This document shows positions 36,705 to 45,317 of a stretch of 64,000 bases of DNA, piece by piece. A model generated the notes under the pieces. The model did not search any database. It was not told the origin of the DNA and saw nothing but the letters and a program-made list of their open reading frames with translations. Source of the stretch: Flagellimonas eckloniae (GTDB lineage: Bacteria; Bacteroidota; Bacteroidia; Flavobacteriales; Flavobacteriaceae); contig NZ_LCTZ01000002.1 in NCBI RefSeq assembly GCF_001413955.1, positions 1 through 64,000 on the forward strand, in the 5' to 3' direction. Numbering within the stretch: position 1 is the first letter of the stretch; the number at the start of each line of letters is the position of its first letter. Both the position numbers and the translations under genes were made by a program.

Positions 36705-36800
36705 TTTTAGTTTTCAGTAAAGGGTTTAAGTATAAATGTTGAAGTTCACGTTTTAAGTATACTTGGGTTTTGACTTAAGATTTGAGGTTGAACTTTTTTA

Positions 36801-37295
36801 TCAGTTCCAATTTTCATCAAAGTCTAAATCGTTATAATTGTCAAAAGAGTCATCAATATCGATGGATGGTTTGGATTCAAACTTTTTTTCAGGTGGGGAA
36901 TCGGGTAATTCACCAAAACTGAACAATAAATTTGGATAGGTAATACCGTCTTCTTCGGGAACAATATCCGCCAACTCAACAAAAAACGTCCACATACTGA
37001 AAAAGTCGTAGACATAAATCATTTTTGGATTTTTTTCGGTTATGATATCGTCAAGGATGGTTTCATTCATCAACCTAACATTGGAACCCGTTTCACTCAT
37101 ATCAAAAAGGGCAATTTCCTCATCTTGGTTCCATTCTTCATCACATGTGTAGAAAGAAGCCATTTCTCCACCTTCAAAACCGAATGCTTGGGTAATTGCA
37201 TTATGAAAATCTTCTAAAGTACAGCTATCTTCAATTTCAATATCTCTAAAGATATCCTCCTCAGCATCAAGTATTATCCTGATTTTATATATCAT
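36801..37295 (-). CDS. Plasmid pRiA4b ORF-3 family protein
   Basis: A 164-residue acidic protein. The pattern YKIRIILDAEEDIFRDIEIEDSCTLEDFHNAITQAFGFEGGEMASFY at the start and MIYVYDFFSMWTFFVELADIV in the middle are diagnostic of the pRiA4b ORF-3 (IS1096 TnpR-like) family. Despite that name, homologues are ordinary chromosomal genes in Bacteroidota and no mobile element is seen here. The C-terminal 30 residues are mostly Asp and Asn and probably disordered. Function unknown. Confidence 0.85.
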   Translation of the reverse strand: MIYKIRIILDAEEDIFRDIEIEDSCTLEDFHNAITQAFGFEGGEMASFYTCDEEWNQDEEIALFDMSETGSNVRLMNETILDDIITEKNPKMIYVYDFFSMWTFFVELADIVPEEDGITYPNLLFSFGELPDSPPEKKFESKPSIDIDDSFDNYNDLDFDENWN

Positions 37296-37317
37296 CCAAT
37301 TTTTTTTAGAGTGGGAG

Positions 37318-37325
37318 CAAAGTTA
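37318..37325 (-). promoter_or_regulatory. Putative -7 element (TAACTTTG, minus strand)
   Basis: Perfect TAnnTTTG on the minus strand 22 bases before the ATG of the pRiA4b ORF-3 gene; no good -33. Confidence 0.45.
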
Positions 37326-37339
37326 CAATAAATAGTGTT

Positions 37340-38353
37340 TTATTTCGTGAACCTGTGCAAAGTAAAAGTCATTGCGGCAAGTAGAAAAAATGCTCCAATT
37401 TGGTGTGTAACCCCCAACCAAAGAGGTACAGCGTAGATTATTGTAAGGACACCCAATAAAAATTGTAAGGACACCAATATTAGAAGGAGTTTAATTCCTT
37501 TATCCTGCAATGGAGTCAACACTAGCTTTCGAGTTCTGTACCAAATAAAAAGTACCACGCCCACAACAATATAGGCAAGATATCGATGTATGAATTGCAC
37601 TCCACTTTTGCCTTCATAAAAGTTTTTTAGAAACGGCTGTTGCTCTATATAGACGGTTTCATGGATTATCTTGCCTTCATTCATCAAAGGCCAGTGATTG
37701 TGGATAAATCCGGCATCCAGACCAGCTACAAAGGCACCCCAAATAATCTGGATCATAAGAATGAAAAGCCCAACACGAATAATATTTCGGATGCCAGCAT
37801 TAACTTCCTTTTTTGATGGATAAATTAAGTCCAACGCCACCCAAAGACTATAAGCAAAGGTCAAAAAGGCAGTGGTTAGGTGTGCTGCCAACCTGTAATG
37901 CGATACATCTGGTCGGTCCACCAAGCCACTTTTTACCATATACCAACCTAAAAACCCTTGAAACCCTCCCATTATCAGGAGAATGAGGCATTTTTTTATG
38001 GTGGATTTATCCAGTTTCTTTTTTAACAAAAAGAATAGAAAAGGAATAATAAAAACGATTCCGATAAACCTTCCTATAACCCGATGCAACCATTCCCAGA
38101 AATAAATACTTTTAAAATCTTCCAACCCAAAATGGATATTGAGTTTTTGATATTCCGGATATTGTTTGTAAAGTTCAAAGGCATCATGCCACTCTTGTTC
38201 GTTCATTGGGGGCAGTGTTCCTTTTATGAGTTTATAATCGGACATGGAGAGTCCAGAATGGGTCAGTCGCGTTATTCCGCCAACCAGTACCATAATAAAA
38301 ATAAGGGCACAGCCAGTAAGTAACCAATAAATGACATATTTGCTATTTTTCAT
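37340..38353 (-). CDS. ctaA: Heme A synthase
   Basis: CtaA/Cox15 oxidises heme O to heme A for cytochrome oxidase in the inner membrane. It has eight predicted helices in 337 residues and the conserved histidines: WEWLHRVIGR (near residue 90), SHYRLAAHLTTA, FIHRYLAY and VTHQIGAFF. The N-terminus carries GGITRLTHSGLSM, the family signature. The ATG overlaps the TAA of cca by one base, and the three genes tsaC-cca-ctaA read as one minus-strand unit. Confidence 0.95.
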   Translation of the reverse strand: MKNSKYVIYWLLTGCALIFIMVLVGGITRLTHSGLSMSDYKLIKGTLPPMNEQEWHDAFELYKQYPEYQKLNIHFGLEDFKSIYFWEWLHRVIGRFIGIVFIIPFLFFLLKKKLDKSTIKKCLILLIMGGFQGFLGWYMVKSGLVDRPDVSHYRLAAHLTTAFLTFAYSLWVALDLIYPSKKEVNAGIRNIIRVGLFILMIQIIWGAFVAGLDAGFIHNHWPLMNEGKIIHETVYIEQQPFLKNFYEGKSGVQFIHRYLAYIVVGVVLFIWYRTRKLVLTPLQDKGIKLLLILVSLQFLLGVLTIIYAVPLWLGVTHQIGAFFLLAAMTFTLHRFTK

Positions 38354-39786
38354 TACTTGTTACTTTCAGGTTTCAGGTTCATTTTTTTTCCTTTTTCCAA
38401 CATAAATTGATAGGCTTCATCATGTTCATTGGGAATTTCACCTTCCAATATGGCTTCTTTTATGGCCTCTTTTATAATGCCTATTTCTTTTGACGGTCTT
38501 AGATTGAAGGCCTTCATGATTTCCTCTCCTGAAACTGGGGGTTGAAAATTCCGGATATGATCCCGCTCCTCTACCTCTTTTATTTTTTGCCGGACAATTT
38601 GAAAGTTATTCTTATATTTTTTCTGCTTTTTTGGGTTTTTGGTGGTAATGTCCGCTTCGCACAACGTCATTAAATCATCTACATTTTCCCCGGCATCAAA
38701 AACCAAACGCCTCACTGCAGAATCCGTTACATGATCTTCCGAGAGAATAATGGGTCTGGAACTCATCAAGACCATTTTCTGGACAAACTTCATTTTATCG
38801 TTCAATGGCATGCGTAATCTTTTGAAGAGTTTAAAGACCATTTTGGATCCTACAAACTCGTGCGCATGGAATGTCCATCCTATTTTTTTATGGAAGCGTT
38901 TGGTTGGGGCTTTTCCAATATCATGGAGCAAGGCCGCCCACCTAAGCCAAACGTCATCTGTATTTTCCGAAATGTTATCTACCACTTCCAGTGTATGCCA
39001 AAAATTATCTTTGTGTCGCTGCCCTTCAATTTCCTCTATTCCCTGCAAGGCATGTAATTCTGGAAGAATTAGGGGTAATAGTCCGGTTTGATGCATCAAC
39101 TTAAAACCAATGGATGGTTTTTTGCTTAGCAATATCTTATGTAACTCATCAACAATACGTTCTTTGGAAATGATTTTGATCCGTTCCTTGTTTTCGGCAA
39201 TGGCAGTCAAGGATTTAGGTTCAATGGTAAAATCCAGTTGGGTTGCGAAACGAATTGCACGCATCATGCGAAGGGGATCATCGGAATAAGTGATGTTTGG
39301 TTCCAATGGAGTTTTTATACGCTTTTTGTCGAGATCATCCAATCCATCAAAGGGGTCTAAAAGGAGTCCGAAATTTTCTGGGTTCAATGCTAGGGCCATT
39401 GCGTTGATGGTAAAATCCCTCCTATTTTGATCATCTTCCAAGGAACCATCCTCAACAACAGGTTTTCTGCTGTCACGATGATAACTCTCCTTTCTTGCAC
39501 CCACGAATTCCAACTCCAGATCTTGGTGTTTGATCATTGCTGTGCCAAAATTCTTAAAGATTGACACTTGCGGTTTTCCTTTTAGTTTTGAGGCGACTTT
39601 TTTGGCGAGCTCAATTCCACTCCCAATGGCTACAACATCAATATCTTTTGGTGTACCCCTTTTTAAAAAATAATCACGAACAAATCCACCTATGACATAG
39701 GATTCAACACCCAATTCTTTTGAAGTATCACCAATAAGCTTAAAAATAGGATGCTGTATTGCCTTTTTATGGAATTCCTGCGTCAT
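38353..39786 (-). CDS. cca: CCA tRNA nucleotidyltransferase with HD domain
   Basis: The enzyme adds or repairs the 3'-CCA end of tRNAs. The head domain has GGFVRDYFLKRGTPKDIDVVAIGSG, with the catalytic DxD as DID, and the RRDFTINAMAL motif; the neck has the RMMRAIRFATQL motif used for nucleotide recognition. An HD phosphohydrolase domain follows (LLHDIGKAPTK near residue 285) with further His residues. Length 477 fits HD-containing enzymes. It starts one base after the tsaC stop (39788) and shares its stop with the ctaA start. Confidence 0.94.
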   Translation of the reverse strand: MTQEFHKKAIQHPIFKLIGDTSKELGVESYVIGGFVRDYFLKRGTPKDIDVVAIGSGIELAKKVASKLKGKPQVSIFKNFGTAMIKHQDLELEFVGARKESYHRDSRKPVVEDGSLEDDQNRRDFTINAMALALNPENFGLLLDPFDGLDDLDKKRIKTPLEPNITYSDDPLRMMRAIRFATQLDFTIEPKSLTAIAENKERIKIISKERIVDELHKILLSKKPSIGFKLMHQTGLLPLILPELHALQGIEEIEGQRHKDNFWHTLEVVDNISENTDDVWLRWAALLHDIGKAPTKRFHKKIGWTFHAHEFVGSKMVFKLFKRLRMPLNDKMKFVQKMVLMSSRPIILSEDHVTDSAVRRLVFDAGENVDDLMTLCEADITTKNPKKQKKYKNNFQIVRQKIKEVEERDHIRNFQPPVSGEEIMKAFNLRPSKEIGIIKEAIKEAILEGEIPNEHDEAYQFMLEKGKKMNLKPESNK

Positions 39787-39787
39787 T

Positions 39788-40348
39788 TTATTCCCTAATA
39801 ACCTTTACCTGTCCATCGTAGCTAAGCTTTATAATGGATGAAGGTGAAGGGTTTTTGTTCTCTTCTGGCAAATTTACCACATAGTCCACTCCTTTTAAAA
39901 TTTCTTGACTGATCTCTTTGAATTGTTTTGGTGTTGTTTCTCCAGATATATTGGCAGAGGTAGACACGATGGGTTTTCCAAATTTATTGATCAAGTATTG
40001 GCAGAACTTATCCGATGCAACTCTAATAGCGAGTGTGTTGTCCTCTTCGATAAGGTTTTTGGCAATGCCTTTGGGTTGATCAAAAACAATTGTTGTTGGT
40101 TTTTCTGCCAAATCCATGATATCATAAGCAACCTCGGGCACCTGTTCCACATGTCTTTCTAGCATGGCTTGGTTTGCTACAAGGCAAATGAGTGCTTTGG
40201 TGTCTTCTCTCCGTTTTAGGTCATAGACTTTTTTTACTGCATCTGGGTTGGTTGCATCACAACCTATTCCCCATACAGTATCCGTAGGGTATAAGATCAG
40301 ATTGCCTTTTTTTAGCTCTTCTATGCAGTTATTGATTTCTTGGGTCAT
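39788..40348 (-). CDS. L-threonylcarbamoyladenylate synthase (Sua5/YciO/YrdC family)
   Basis: This protein makes threonylcarbamoyl-AMP, the precursor of t6A37 in ANN-decoding tRNAs. In 186 residues it shows YPTDTVWGIGCDATN near residue 20, KRREDTKALI, the PTTIVFDQ and ntlAIRVASD blocks, and STSANISGETTP near 135, all YrdC-fold signatures. The Sua5 extra C-terminal domain is absent, so it is of the TsaC/YrdC length. It leads the unit with cca and ctaA, which suits a tRNA-maturation pair. Confidence 0.9.
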   Translation of the reverse strand: MTQEINNCIEELKKGNLILYPTDTVWGIGCDATNPDAVKKVYDLKRREDTKALICLVANQAMLERHVEQVPEVAYDIMDLAEKPTTIVFDQPKGIAKNLIEEDNTLAIRVASDKFCQYLINKFGKPIVSTSANISGETTPKQFKEISQEILKGVDYVVNLPEENKNPSPSSIIKLSYDGQVKVIRE

Positions 40349-40356
40349 TCCTGGCG

Positions 40357-41430
40357 CTATTTACTTTCTATAAATCCAATATACTTATTTTGTTGTTCCT
40401 TGAACTCCCATTTTTTAGAATCGTATTTCGTTTTATAAATTTCTCTATCATCAATGATATTGTTCAGAATTTTAGACAATTCGATTCCGTTTTCATAAAA
40501 GGTGGAGTGTTCATGAATATCGTCTATATGTTCAAGGCCTTTGGGGCAAATCAAACTTTTCTTATACGCAAAAGCTAAATTATAACTTCCCATTATTTTA
40601 TATTTTGCATAATTGTCACCAACTGATTTTAATGGGAGCAAAATATAGTCCGATTTAGCAATATATTCATGGAAGAGGGAATTTTCTATAAAGTAATCGA
40701 ACAATATAAAATTCTCATGAATGTTGTTAACTTTTAGTTGCTTTAAAAAAACACTATTCCGTAAATTTTCCGAGTTGGTATTTCCTAAAATCACGAATTT
40801 TAGATTTTCCCTCGAATTCATCATAAGAAGCGCTTCCACTATTAAATCATAATCCCTTCTATTAAAATCTAGCTTTCCGGGGATGCTAATCCAAATTTCA
40901 TCTCTTGGCTTTAGGAGGTTAACTGTATTGTATTTTGGAAATAAAATAGGATAAAAACTTTGTAGTTCAATGGATTTATCTTCTATCAATACCGAATTTT
41001 CTAAAAAATCATTGAGGACAAAATATTTTTTAATTGCTTTATTGATCAATTTTTGGGACAAACTATGATTGACCTTTTTAAGATTATGAAGAATACCAAA
41101 GAGTTTGACTTTTCGCTTTAGTAGGGTACTCAAAAGAATTACCTCTAGCCTTGAACTTGCGGTATTAAAAATTGCAATATCTGCCCCATTCTTTATTATA
41201 TACAAATATTGTTTTAGGGTCCAGACGATTTTGTTTAAGAAATTTTTTACTGACCTGTGATCGTAAATTATAACATGTTTGGCAAGATGTAAATATTCTT
41301 CTGCTCTTTCAAAAATTTGGGAATTTATTATTAGCGTTACCGTGTAGTTGGAATCTTTTAGAAATCTGATCTGGGAATAAAGACACTCGTCATGATAAGA
41401 GTTTAATTCAATAAGAACGGCATTTTTCAT
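40357..41430 (-). CDS. Glycosyltransferase-like protein (GT-B fold)
   Basis: A 357-residue protein with two Rossmann-like halves. The C-terminal half carries ISIPGKLDFNRRDYDLIVEALLMM and FVILGNTNSENL, then FILFDYFIENSLFHEYIAKSDYILLPLKSVG, the order seen in GT4-type glycosyltransferases where the acceptor/donor loops precede a Glu-rich site. The N-terminus (LIELNSYHDECLYSQIRFL) is less conserved. Likely a transferase in surface polysaccharide synthesis; donor and acceptor unknown. Its stop lies eight bases before tsaC, so it could be the upstream gene of that unit, driven from 41461. Confidence 0.72.
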   Translation of the reverse strand: MKNAVLIELNSYHDECLYSQIRFLKDSNYTVTLIINSQIFERAEEYLHLAKHVIIYDHRSVKNFLNKIVWTLKQYLYIIKNGADIAIFNTASSRLEVILLSTLLKRKVKLFGILHNLKKVNHSLSQKLINKAIKKYFVLNDFLENSVLIEDKSIELQSFYPILFPKYNTVNLLKPRDEIWISIPGKLDFNRRDYDLIVEALLMMNSRENLKFVILGNTNSENLRNSVFLKQLKVNNIHENFILFDYFIENSLFHEYIAKSDYILLPLKSVGDNYAKYKIMGSYNLAFAYKKSLICPKGLEHIDDIHEHSTFYENGIELSKILNNIIDDREIYKTKYDSKKWEFKEQQNKYIGFIESK

Positions 41431-41460
41431 AAAGTATATAGGAAAGAATTACCCTATTTA

Positions 41461-41468
41461 CAAAGTTA
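41461..41468 (-). promoter_or_regulatory. Putative -7 element (TAACTTTG, minus strand)
   Basis: Perfect TAnnTTTG 30 bases before the ATG at 41430. A plus-strand TATTTTTG (41491-41498) faces the other way. Confidence 0.4.
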
Positions 41469-41627
41469 TCTTTTAAATTGTAGACTCTGTTATTTTTGCC
41501 CAGATGAATTTAGAAGAAAAGGACATTTATAACAACTAGTGCCTGTTAATGAGGTTAGTCAATAATACAAAAACAGTAGTAAATTGGCACTATACAACTA
41601 AAACCTTAAACAAAAGATATGGCGTTT

Positions 41628-42563
41628 TCAATTTTTAATTGCTTGTTGGTGCTTTAGGGATTTTCCAATGGGCAAACCAATTAAAATATGCTTAAATAAA
41701 GCAAAGTATTTTGGTTTTACCAATGAAGTACAACCATACCTAAATATAAAAACCATGCGGAGCACCTGATAATGGAAGTAACCATAGTTTTTACGAATAA
41801 CATAAAACATTGAGGTTTTTAATTCTATTTTTTTAGCAATAGAGGTTGTATTTTTCCTAACACTCCTATCTTGAAAATGTAGGTAAGAAGCTGAGGGCAG
41901 GAAATAGGTTGGCTTTCCGATTTTTTTTAACCTGTGACAAAGATCACTTTCTTCAAAATATAGAAAAATATTGGTGTCAAATCCGCCAACACTATTGAAA
42001 TCTTCCGCTCTTGTGAACATAAAACTTCCATTTACGTAATCTATCTCAATGGGTTCTTTGTAATCAAATCTTCTTTTCGGTTTTTTCCATAAAAATGAAA
42101 CTAACTCGCGACCAAAGACTTCCCTAGCGAATGATGTGAAATAATCGAAGCTAATAGTGGTTTTATGGTTTTCATCGTAAATTTGTGGACCACTAATGGC
42201 CACGTGAGTACTACGTTCCATAAATTCGTAACATCTATGAATTGGATCATCAATTAACAAGGTGTCATTATTCAAAAAGACATAATATCTGCCCTGGGCG
42301 TGCTGTACTCCAAACATGTTGCCCCCTCCAAACCCTGTATTAATTCTACTTTTTAATAGTTTTATTCTTGAATTATTTAAACTTTTGATACCCTGTTCGA
42401 GAGTTTGAAGGTCTTTAAGCTCTGAAGCATTATCGACCACTAAAACTTCATAGTTTAATGTTTTGGTAGTATTCTGTAGTATGCTCTCTATGCATCGGAT
42501 GGTATACCCAGTTGAGTTGTAGTTTATAGTGATAATAGATATGTCAATATTTTTAACAGCCAT
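41628..42563 (-). CDS. Family 2 glycosyltransferase (rhamnosyltransferase-like)
   Basis: A 311-residue cytoplasmic GT-A enzyme. ISIITINYNSTGYTIRCIESIL starts the nucleotide-sugar fold; the metal motif is FLNNDTLL, and the acceptor part is YVNGSFMFTRAEDFNSVGGFDTNIFLYFEESDLCHRLKKIG, typical of WbbL-like rhamnosyltransferases. The C-terminus is basic and hydrophobic and probably rests on the membrane. It belongs to the 40-46 kb surface-glycan cluster but stands as its own unit. Confidence 0.87.
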   Translation of the reverse strand: MAVKNIDISIITINYNSTGYTIRCIESILQNTTKTLNYEVLVVDNASELKDLQTLEQGIKSLNNSRIKLLKSRINTGFGGGNMFGVQHAQGRYYVFLNNDTLLIDDPIHRCYEFMERSTHVAISGPQIYDENHKTTISFDYFTSFAREVFGRELVSFLWKKPKRRFDYKEPIEIDYVNGSFMFTRAEDFNSVGGFDTNIFLYFEESDLCHRLKKIGKPTYFLPSASYLHFQDRSVRKNTTSIAKKIELKTSMFYVIRKNYGYFHYQVLRMVFIFRYGCTSLVKPKYFALFKHILIGLPIGKSLKHQQAIKN

Positions 42564-42801
42564 TCTGGTTTAAAGCCACAAGAACAGGTAATTGTTCTTT
42601 TTCTTTGGAACCTAGTTGATAGTACCTCCTTTTGATCTTATACTTTTGGTTTTTTTAAGCTTACTAAATAAATTATTATACTTTGCTAGTGAATACTTGG
42701 GCCTATTGTGGATATAGTTATTTTAATAAGAAAAAATCTGGTCTTTCTGACAATGGGAGTCAAAAACCAGTCAGCAGTAGAGATAAACCTTAAGACTTTT
42801 A

Positions 42802-42809
42802 TATTTTTG
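42802..42809 (+). promoter_or_regulatory. Putative -7 element (TATTTTTG) abutting the GT2 start codon
   Basis: Perfect TAnnTTTG only five bases before ATG 42815, so the transcript would be leaderless or nearly so. No -33 TTG is visible. Confidence 0.4.
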
Positions 42810-42814
42810 CCTTT

Positions 42815-43648
42815 ATGAAAGCATCACAGGTTGAGCAACCGAAGATTTCAGTAATTGTAAGCACGTACAACTCTGAAGAATGGCTTAAAAAAGTGCTTTG
42901 GGGATTTAATTGTCAGATTTTCAAGGATTTTGAAGTAGTAATTGCAGATGATGGTTCGGGTCCCAAGACCAAAGAACTACTAAAGACTATTTCTAAAGAG
43001 GTTTTTTACAAGATAATCCATGTTTGGCAGGAGGATGATGGTTTTCAGAAGTCAAGGATATTGAATAAGGCTGTGGAAGCCTGCAGAGCTGACTATATTA
43101 TAATGACGGATGGAGATTGTATTCCACGTGAAGATTTCGTAGAAGTACACTATATCAATAAAGAAGAAGGATACTTTATTTCTGGTGGGTATTACATGCT
43201 TCCTATGAATATTTCCCAAATGATAACCAAAGAGGATATCGAAGAACAAAATTGTTTCAATATTAATTGGTTAAAAGAAAAAGGAATTCCAAAAACTTTT
43301 AAAAACAATAAGCTTACGGCCAGTGGTATTATCTCAAAGTTTTTAAATGCATTTACCCCAACCAATGCCAGTTGGAATGGGCACAACTCTTCGGGTTGGA
43401 AACGTGACATTGTAAACGTGAATGGTTTTGATGAGCGAATGCAGTATGGAGGACAGGATCGTGAATTGGGAGAGCGTCTGTTTAATTTTGGACTCAAGTC
43501 CAAACAATTAAGATATAGTGCCGTTTGTGTGCATCTGGATCATAAAAGAGGGTATAAAACACCAGAGTCCATCTCTAAAAATTTGGCAATACGCAAGGAT
43601 ACAAAAAAAAGCAGATCGGTGTGGAGCTACTATGGCATAACCAAGTAA
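42815..43648 (+). CDS. Family 2 glycosyltransferase with galactosyltransferase-type C-terminal domain
   Basis: A 277-residue GT-A enzyme. ISVIVSTYNSEEWLKKVLWGF is the N-terminal fold, MTDGDCIPREDFVE holds the metal-binding acidic motif (DGD), and HNSSGWKRDIVNVNGFDERMQYGGQDRELGERLF is the GT7-C galactosyltransferase-like region that closes the active site. Homologues make chondroitin-like or LPS glycans. The 3' end overlaps the convergent GT2 gene by 19 bases. Confidence 0.88.
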   Translation: MKASQVEQPKISVIVSTYNSEEWLKKVLWGFNCQIFKDFEVVIADDGSGPKTKELLKTISKEVFYKIIHVWQEDDGFQKSRILNKAVEACRADYIIMTDGDCIPREDFVEVHYINKEEGYFISGGYYMLPMNISQMITKEDIEEQNCFNINWLKEKGIPKTFKNNKLTASGIISKFLNAFTPTNASWNGHNSSGWKRDIVNVNGFDERMQYGGQDRELGERLFNFGLKSKQLRYSAVCVHLDHKRGYKTPESISKNLAIRKDTKKSRSVWSYYGITK

Positions 43649-44433
43649 TACGTAAGCTGATTTTTCTTTTCAAGACGTTTAAGCTCCCGGTATCTTTCTA
43701 AAACTCCTAAGGCATTTAGATAGCAGATAATTATTCCTTTTTTACCATCTAAGAACCCTAACCTTAGTATATAGTGATTGAAAAATTTCCAAAAAGGTTT
43801 TACAATCATAAAGAGATAGTTGAAATGTTTCTCTTTATAAAAAGCTTCTTTTGCTTTTAACCTTCCATAATGGAGCATCTTTCCTTTATAATCTTCGTAA
43901 TTTTTATAACAAAAATGGGTGAGTTTTTCTTTTAGGATGCAAGAATTTCCATCAACTTCCAGAGTTTCATGTACAATCTTTTTGTCCGTAAATCTAGCCT
44001 TACTTTTTCTAAACAATCTATGATTTTTGTCTGTCTGCCAACCACTAAAATTTAGTTTAGTATTTTGAAACATAAATTTGCGATAAAACCAGTAAGCTTC
44101 GCATGCCTTCGGATTGTTTACGGTTTCAACAATTTCCTCCTGAAGTTTGGTGTTTACAACCTCATCTGCATCCAAAAAAAGTATCCAATCATTAGAAGCT
44201 TGTCTAAGGGCAAATGATTTCTGGGCGGTAAAGTTCTCAAAGGGGTTTTGAATTACATTGACCTTGTCGCGCTTTTGCAAATATTCGTAAGTGCCATCAG
44301 TACTGAAGGAATCAACCACAATTATTTCATCTGCAAATGAAACTGAGTCAATACATTTTTCAATATAACCCATTTCATTGTAGGTTATAATCAATGCCGA
44401 TATTTTTTGCCTTGGGGTGTGCAATTCAGACAT
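43630..44433 (-). CDS. Family 2 glycosyltransferase (WaaE/KdtX-like)
   Basis: A 267-residue GT-A enzyme with ISALIITYNEMGYIEKCIDSVSFADEIIVVDSFSTDGT at the start and the metal motif LFLDADEVVN. FRKFMFQNTKLNFSGWQTDKNHRLFRKSKARF and the basic C-terminal region match LPS core beta-1,4-glucosyltransferase-like enzymes. Its C-terminus overlaps the convergent GT2 at 42815-43648. Part of the surface-glycan cluster, probably acting on lipid A core or a related lipid-linked acceptor. Confidence 0.88.
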   Translation of the reverse strand: MSELHTPRQKISALIITYNEMGYIEKCIDSVSFADEIIVVDSFSTDGTYEYLQKRDKVNVIQNPFENFTAQKSFALRQASNDWILFLDADEVVNTKLQEEIVETVNNPKACEAYWFYRKFMFQNTKLNFSGWQTDKNHRLFRKSKARFTDKKIVHETLEVDGNSCILKEKLTHFCYKNYEDYKGKMLHYGRLKAKEAFYKEKHFNYLFMIVKPFWKFFNHYILRLGFLDGKKGIIICYLNALGVLERYRELKRLEKKNQLTYYLVMP

Positions 44434-44613
44434 ATTTATTGGTATGCGAGTTTGTAACTATAAAACTATAACAAAAAAGCGAGGAGAAAATTGTTTTGGA
44501 GGTCAAATTTTCCTACAAAAGAAGATTTGTCAACTTTTCAGATTTTCCCTTTCGTTTTTCAGAATTTAGGTTGTTTCGTACTTCTCAGATAGCGAAAAGA
44601 TAAAAGGTTGCTT

Positions 44614-44621
44614 TATATTTG
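44614..44621 (+). promoter_or_regulatory. Putative -7 element (TATATTTG)
   Basis: Perfect TAnnTTTG 21 bases before ATG 44643. It overlaps an in-frame TTG at 44619, which argues against that TTG as a start. Confidence 0.5.
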
Positions 44622-44642
44622 AAAAAAATCATAACCCCATAC

Positions 44643-45317
44643 ATGAAAATTATCGGAATTACCCTCCTTATTGGTATTGTAGGTTTTTTTATTGGAAAGT
44701 TCATAAAGCACAAATCCCTATATCCATTTATGCCCTTCAAACATGATTTTAGAAAAAGACGGGACACTTTTCTTAAAACAATGGAGTTAATGAAAAGGTT
44801 TGGGGCAAAGATTATTGTTGAGACTGGAACTTCACGCGAGGGACTTAGGGGAGCCAAAAGTAATGGTGCGGCCACTATAGTTTTTGGCAAATGGACCAAA
44901 GAAAATGGGGCTTTCATGCATTCCGTTGATATCAGTGAGGAATCTGTAAAAAATGCACAGGAAGAAGTTGATCGACAAGGATTAGAAAAATTTGTACAAA
45001 TACATCAGTCAGATTCTCTTGCATTTCTTGAAAATTTTAATGAAAAAGTAGATTTATTATATCTGGATAGCTACGATTATAGCAGCGATGTAGAAGTTCA
45101 GAAAAAAAGTCAAAAGCACCATTTGGAAGAGTTCAAAAGAATAGAAGGACAATTACATGATACTACAATTGTTCTTATAGACGATTGCGATCTGCCTAAT
45201 GGAGGTAAGGGAAAGTTGGTCATTGCATATATGTTAGAGCGGGGATGGAAAATACTGATCGAATCTTATCAGGTGTTACTTGTTCGTGAAAATCTCATCC
45301 TCAACGAAACTTCTTAA
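44643..45317 (+). CDS. Membrane-anchored class I methyltransferase-like protein
   Basis: A 224-residue protein: an N-terminal membrane helix (MKIIGITLLIGIVGFFIGKFI) followed by a Rossmann domain with IIVETGTSREG (motif I, SAM-binding), HSVDIS, LLYLDSYDYSSD and VLIDDCDLPNGGKGKLV. The order fits Methyltransf_24-type enzymes found in glycan clusters, where they methylate sugars. I chose ATG 44643 because a -7 element overlaps the upstream TTG. The 3' end overlaps the convergent GT9 gene by 42 bases. No other anchored methyltransferase occurs in the window. Confidence 0.75.
   Translation: MKIIGITLLIGIVGFFIGKFIKHKSLYPFMPFKHDFRKRRDTFLKTMELMKRFGAKIIVETGTSREGLRGAKSNGAATIVFGKWTKENGAFMHSVDISEESVKNAQEEVDRQGLEKFVQIHQSDSLAFLENFNEKVDLLYLDSYDYSSDVEVQKKSQKHHLEEFKRIEGQLHDTTIVLIDDCDLPNGGKGKLVIAYMLERGWKILIESYQVLLVRENLILNETS

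Noticed and set aside
36801..37295. Plasmid or transposon fragment suggested by the pRiA4b ORF-3 name
   Set aside because: The family is common on Bacteroidota chromosomes; no transposase, inverted repeats or composition change is seen around it.
42641..42648. TACTTTTG in the gap 42564-42814 as a promoter
   Set aside because: An isolated TAnnTTTG match is expected often by chance in AT-rich DNA; no ORF follows on that strand before the element at 42802.
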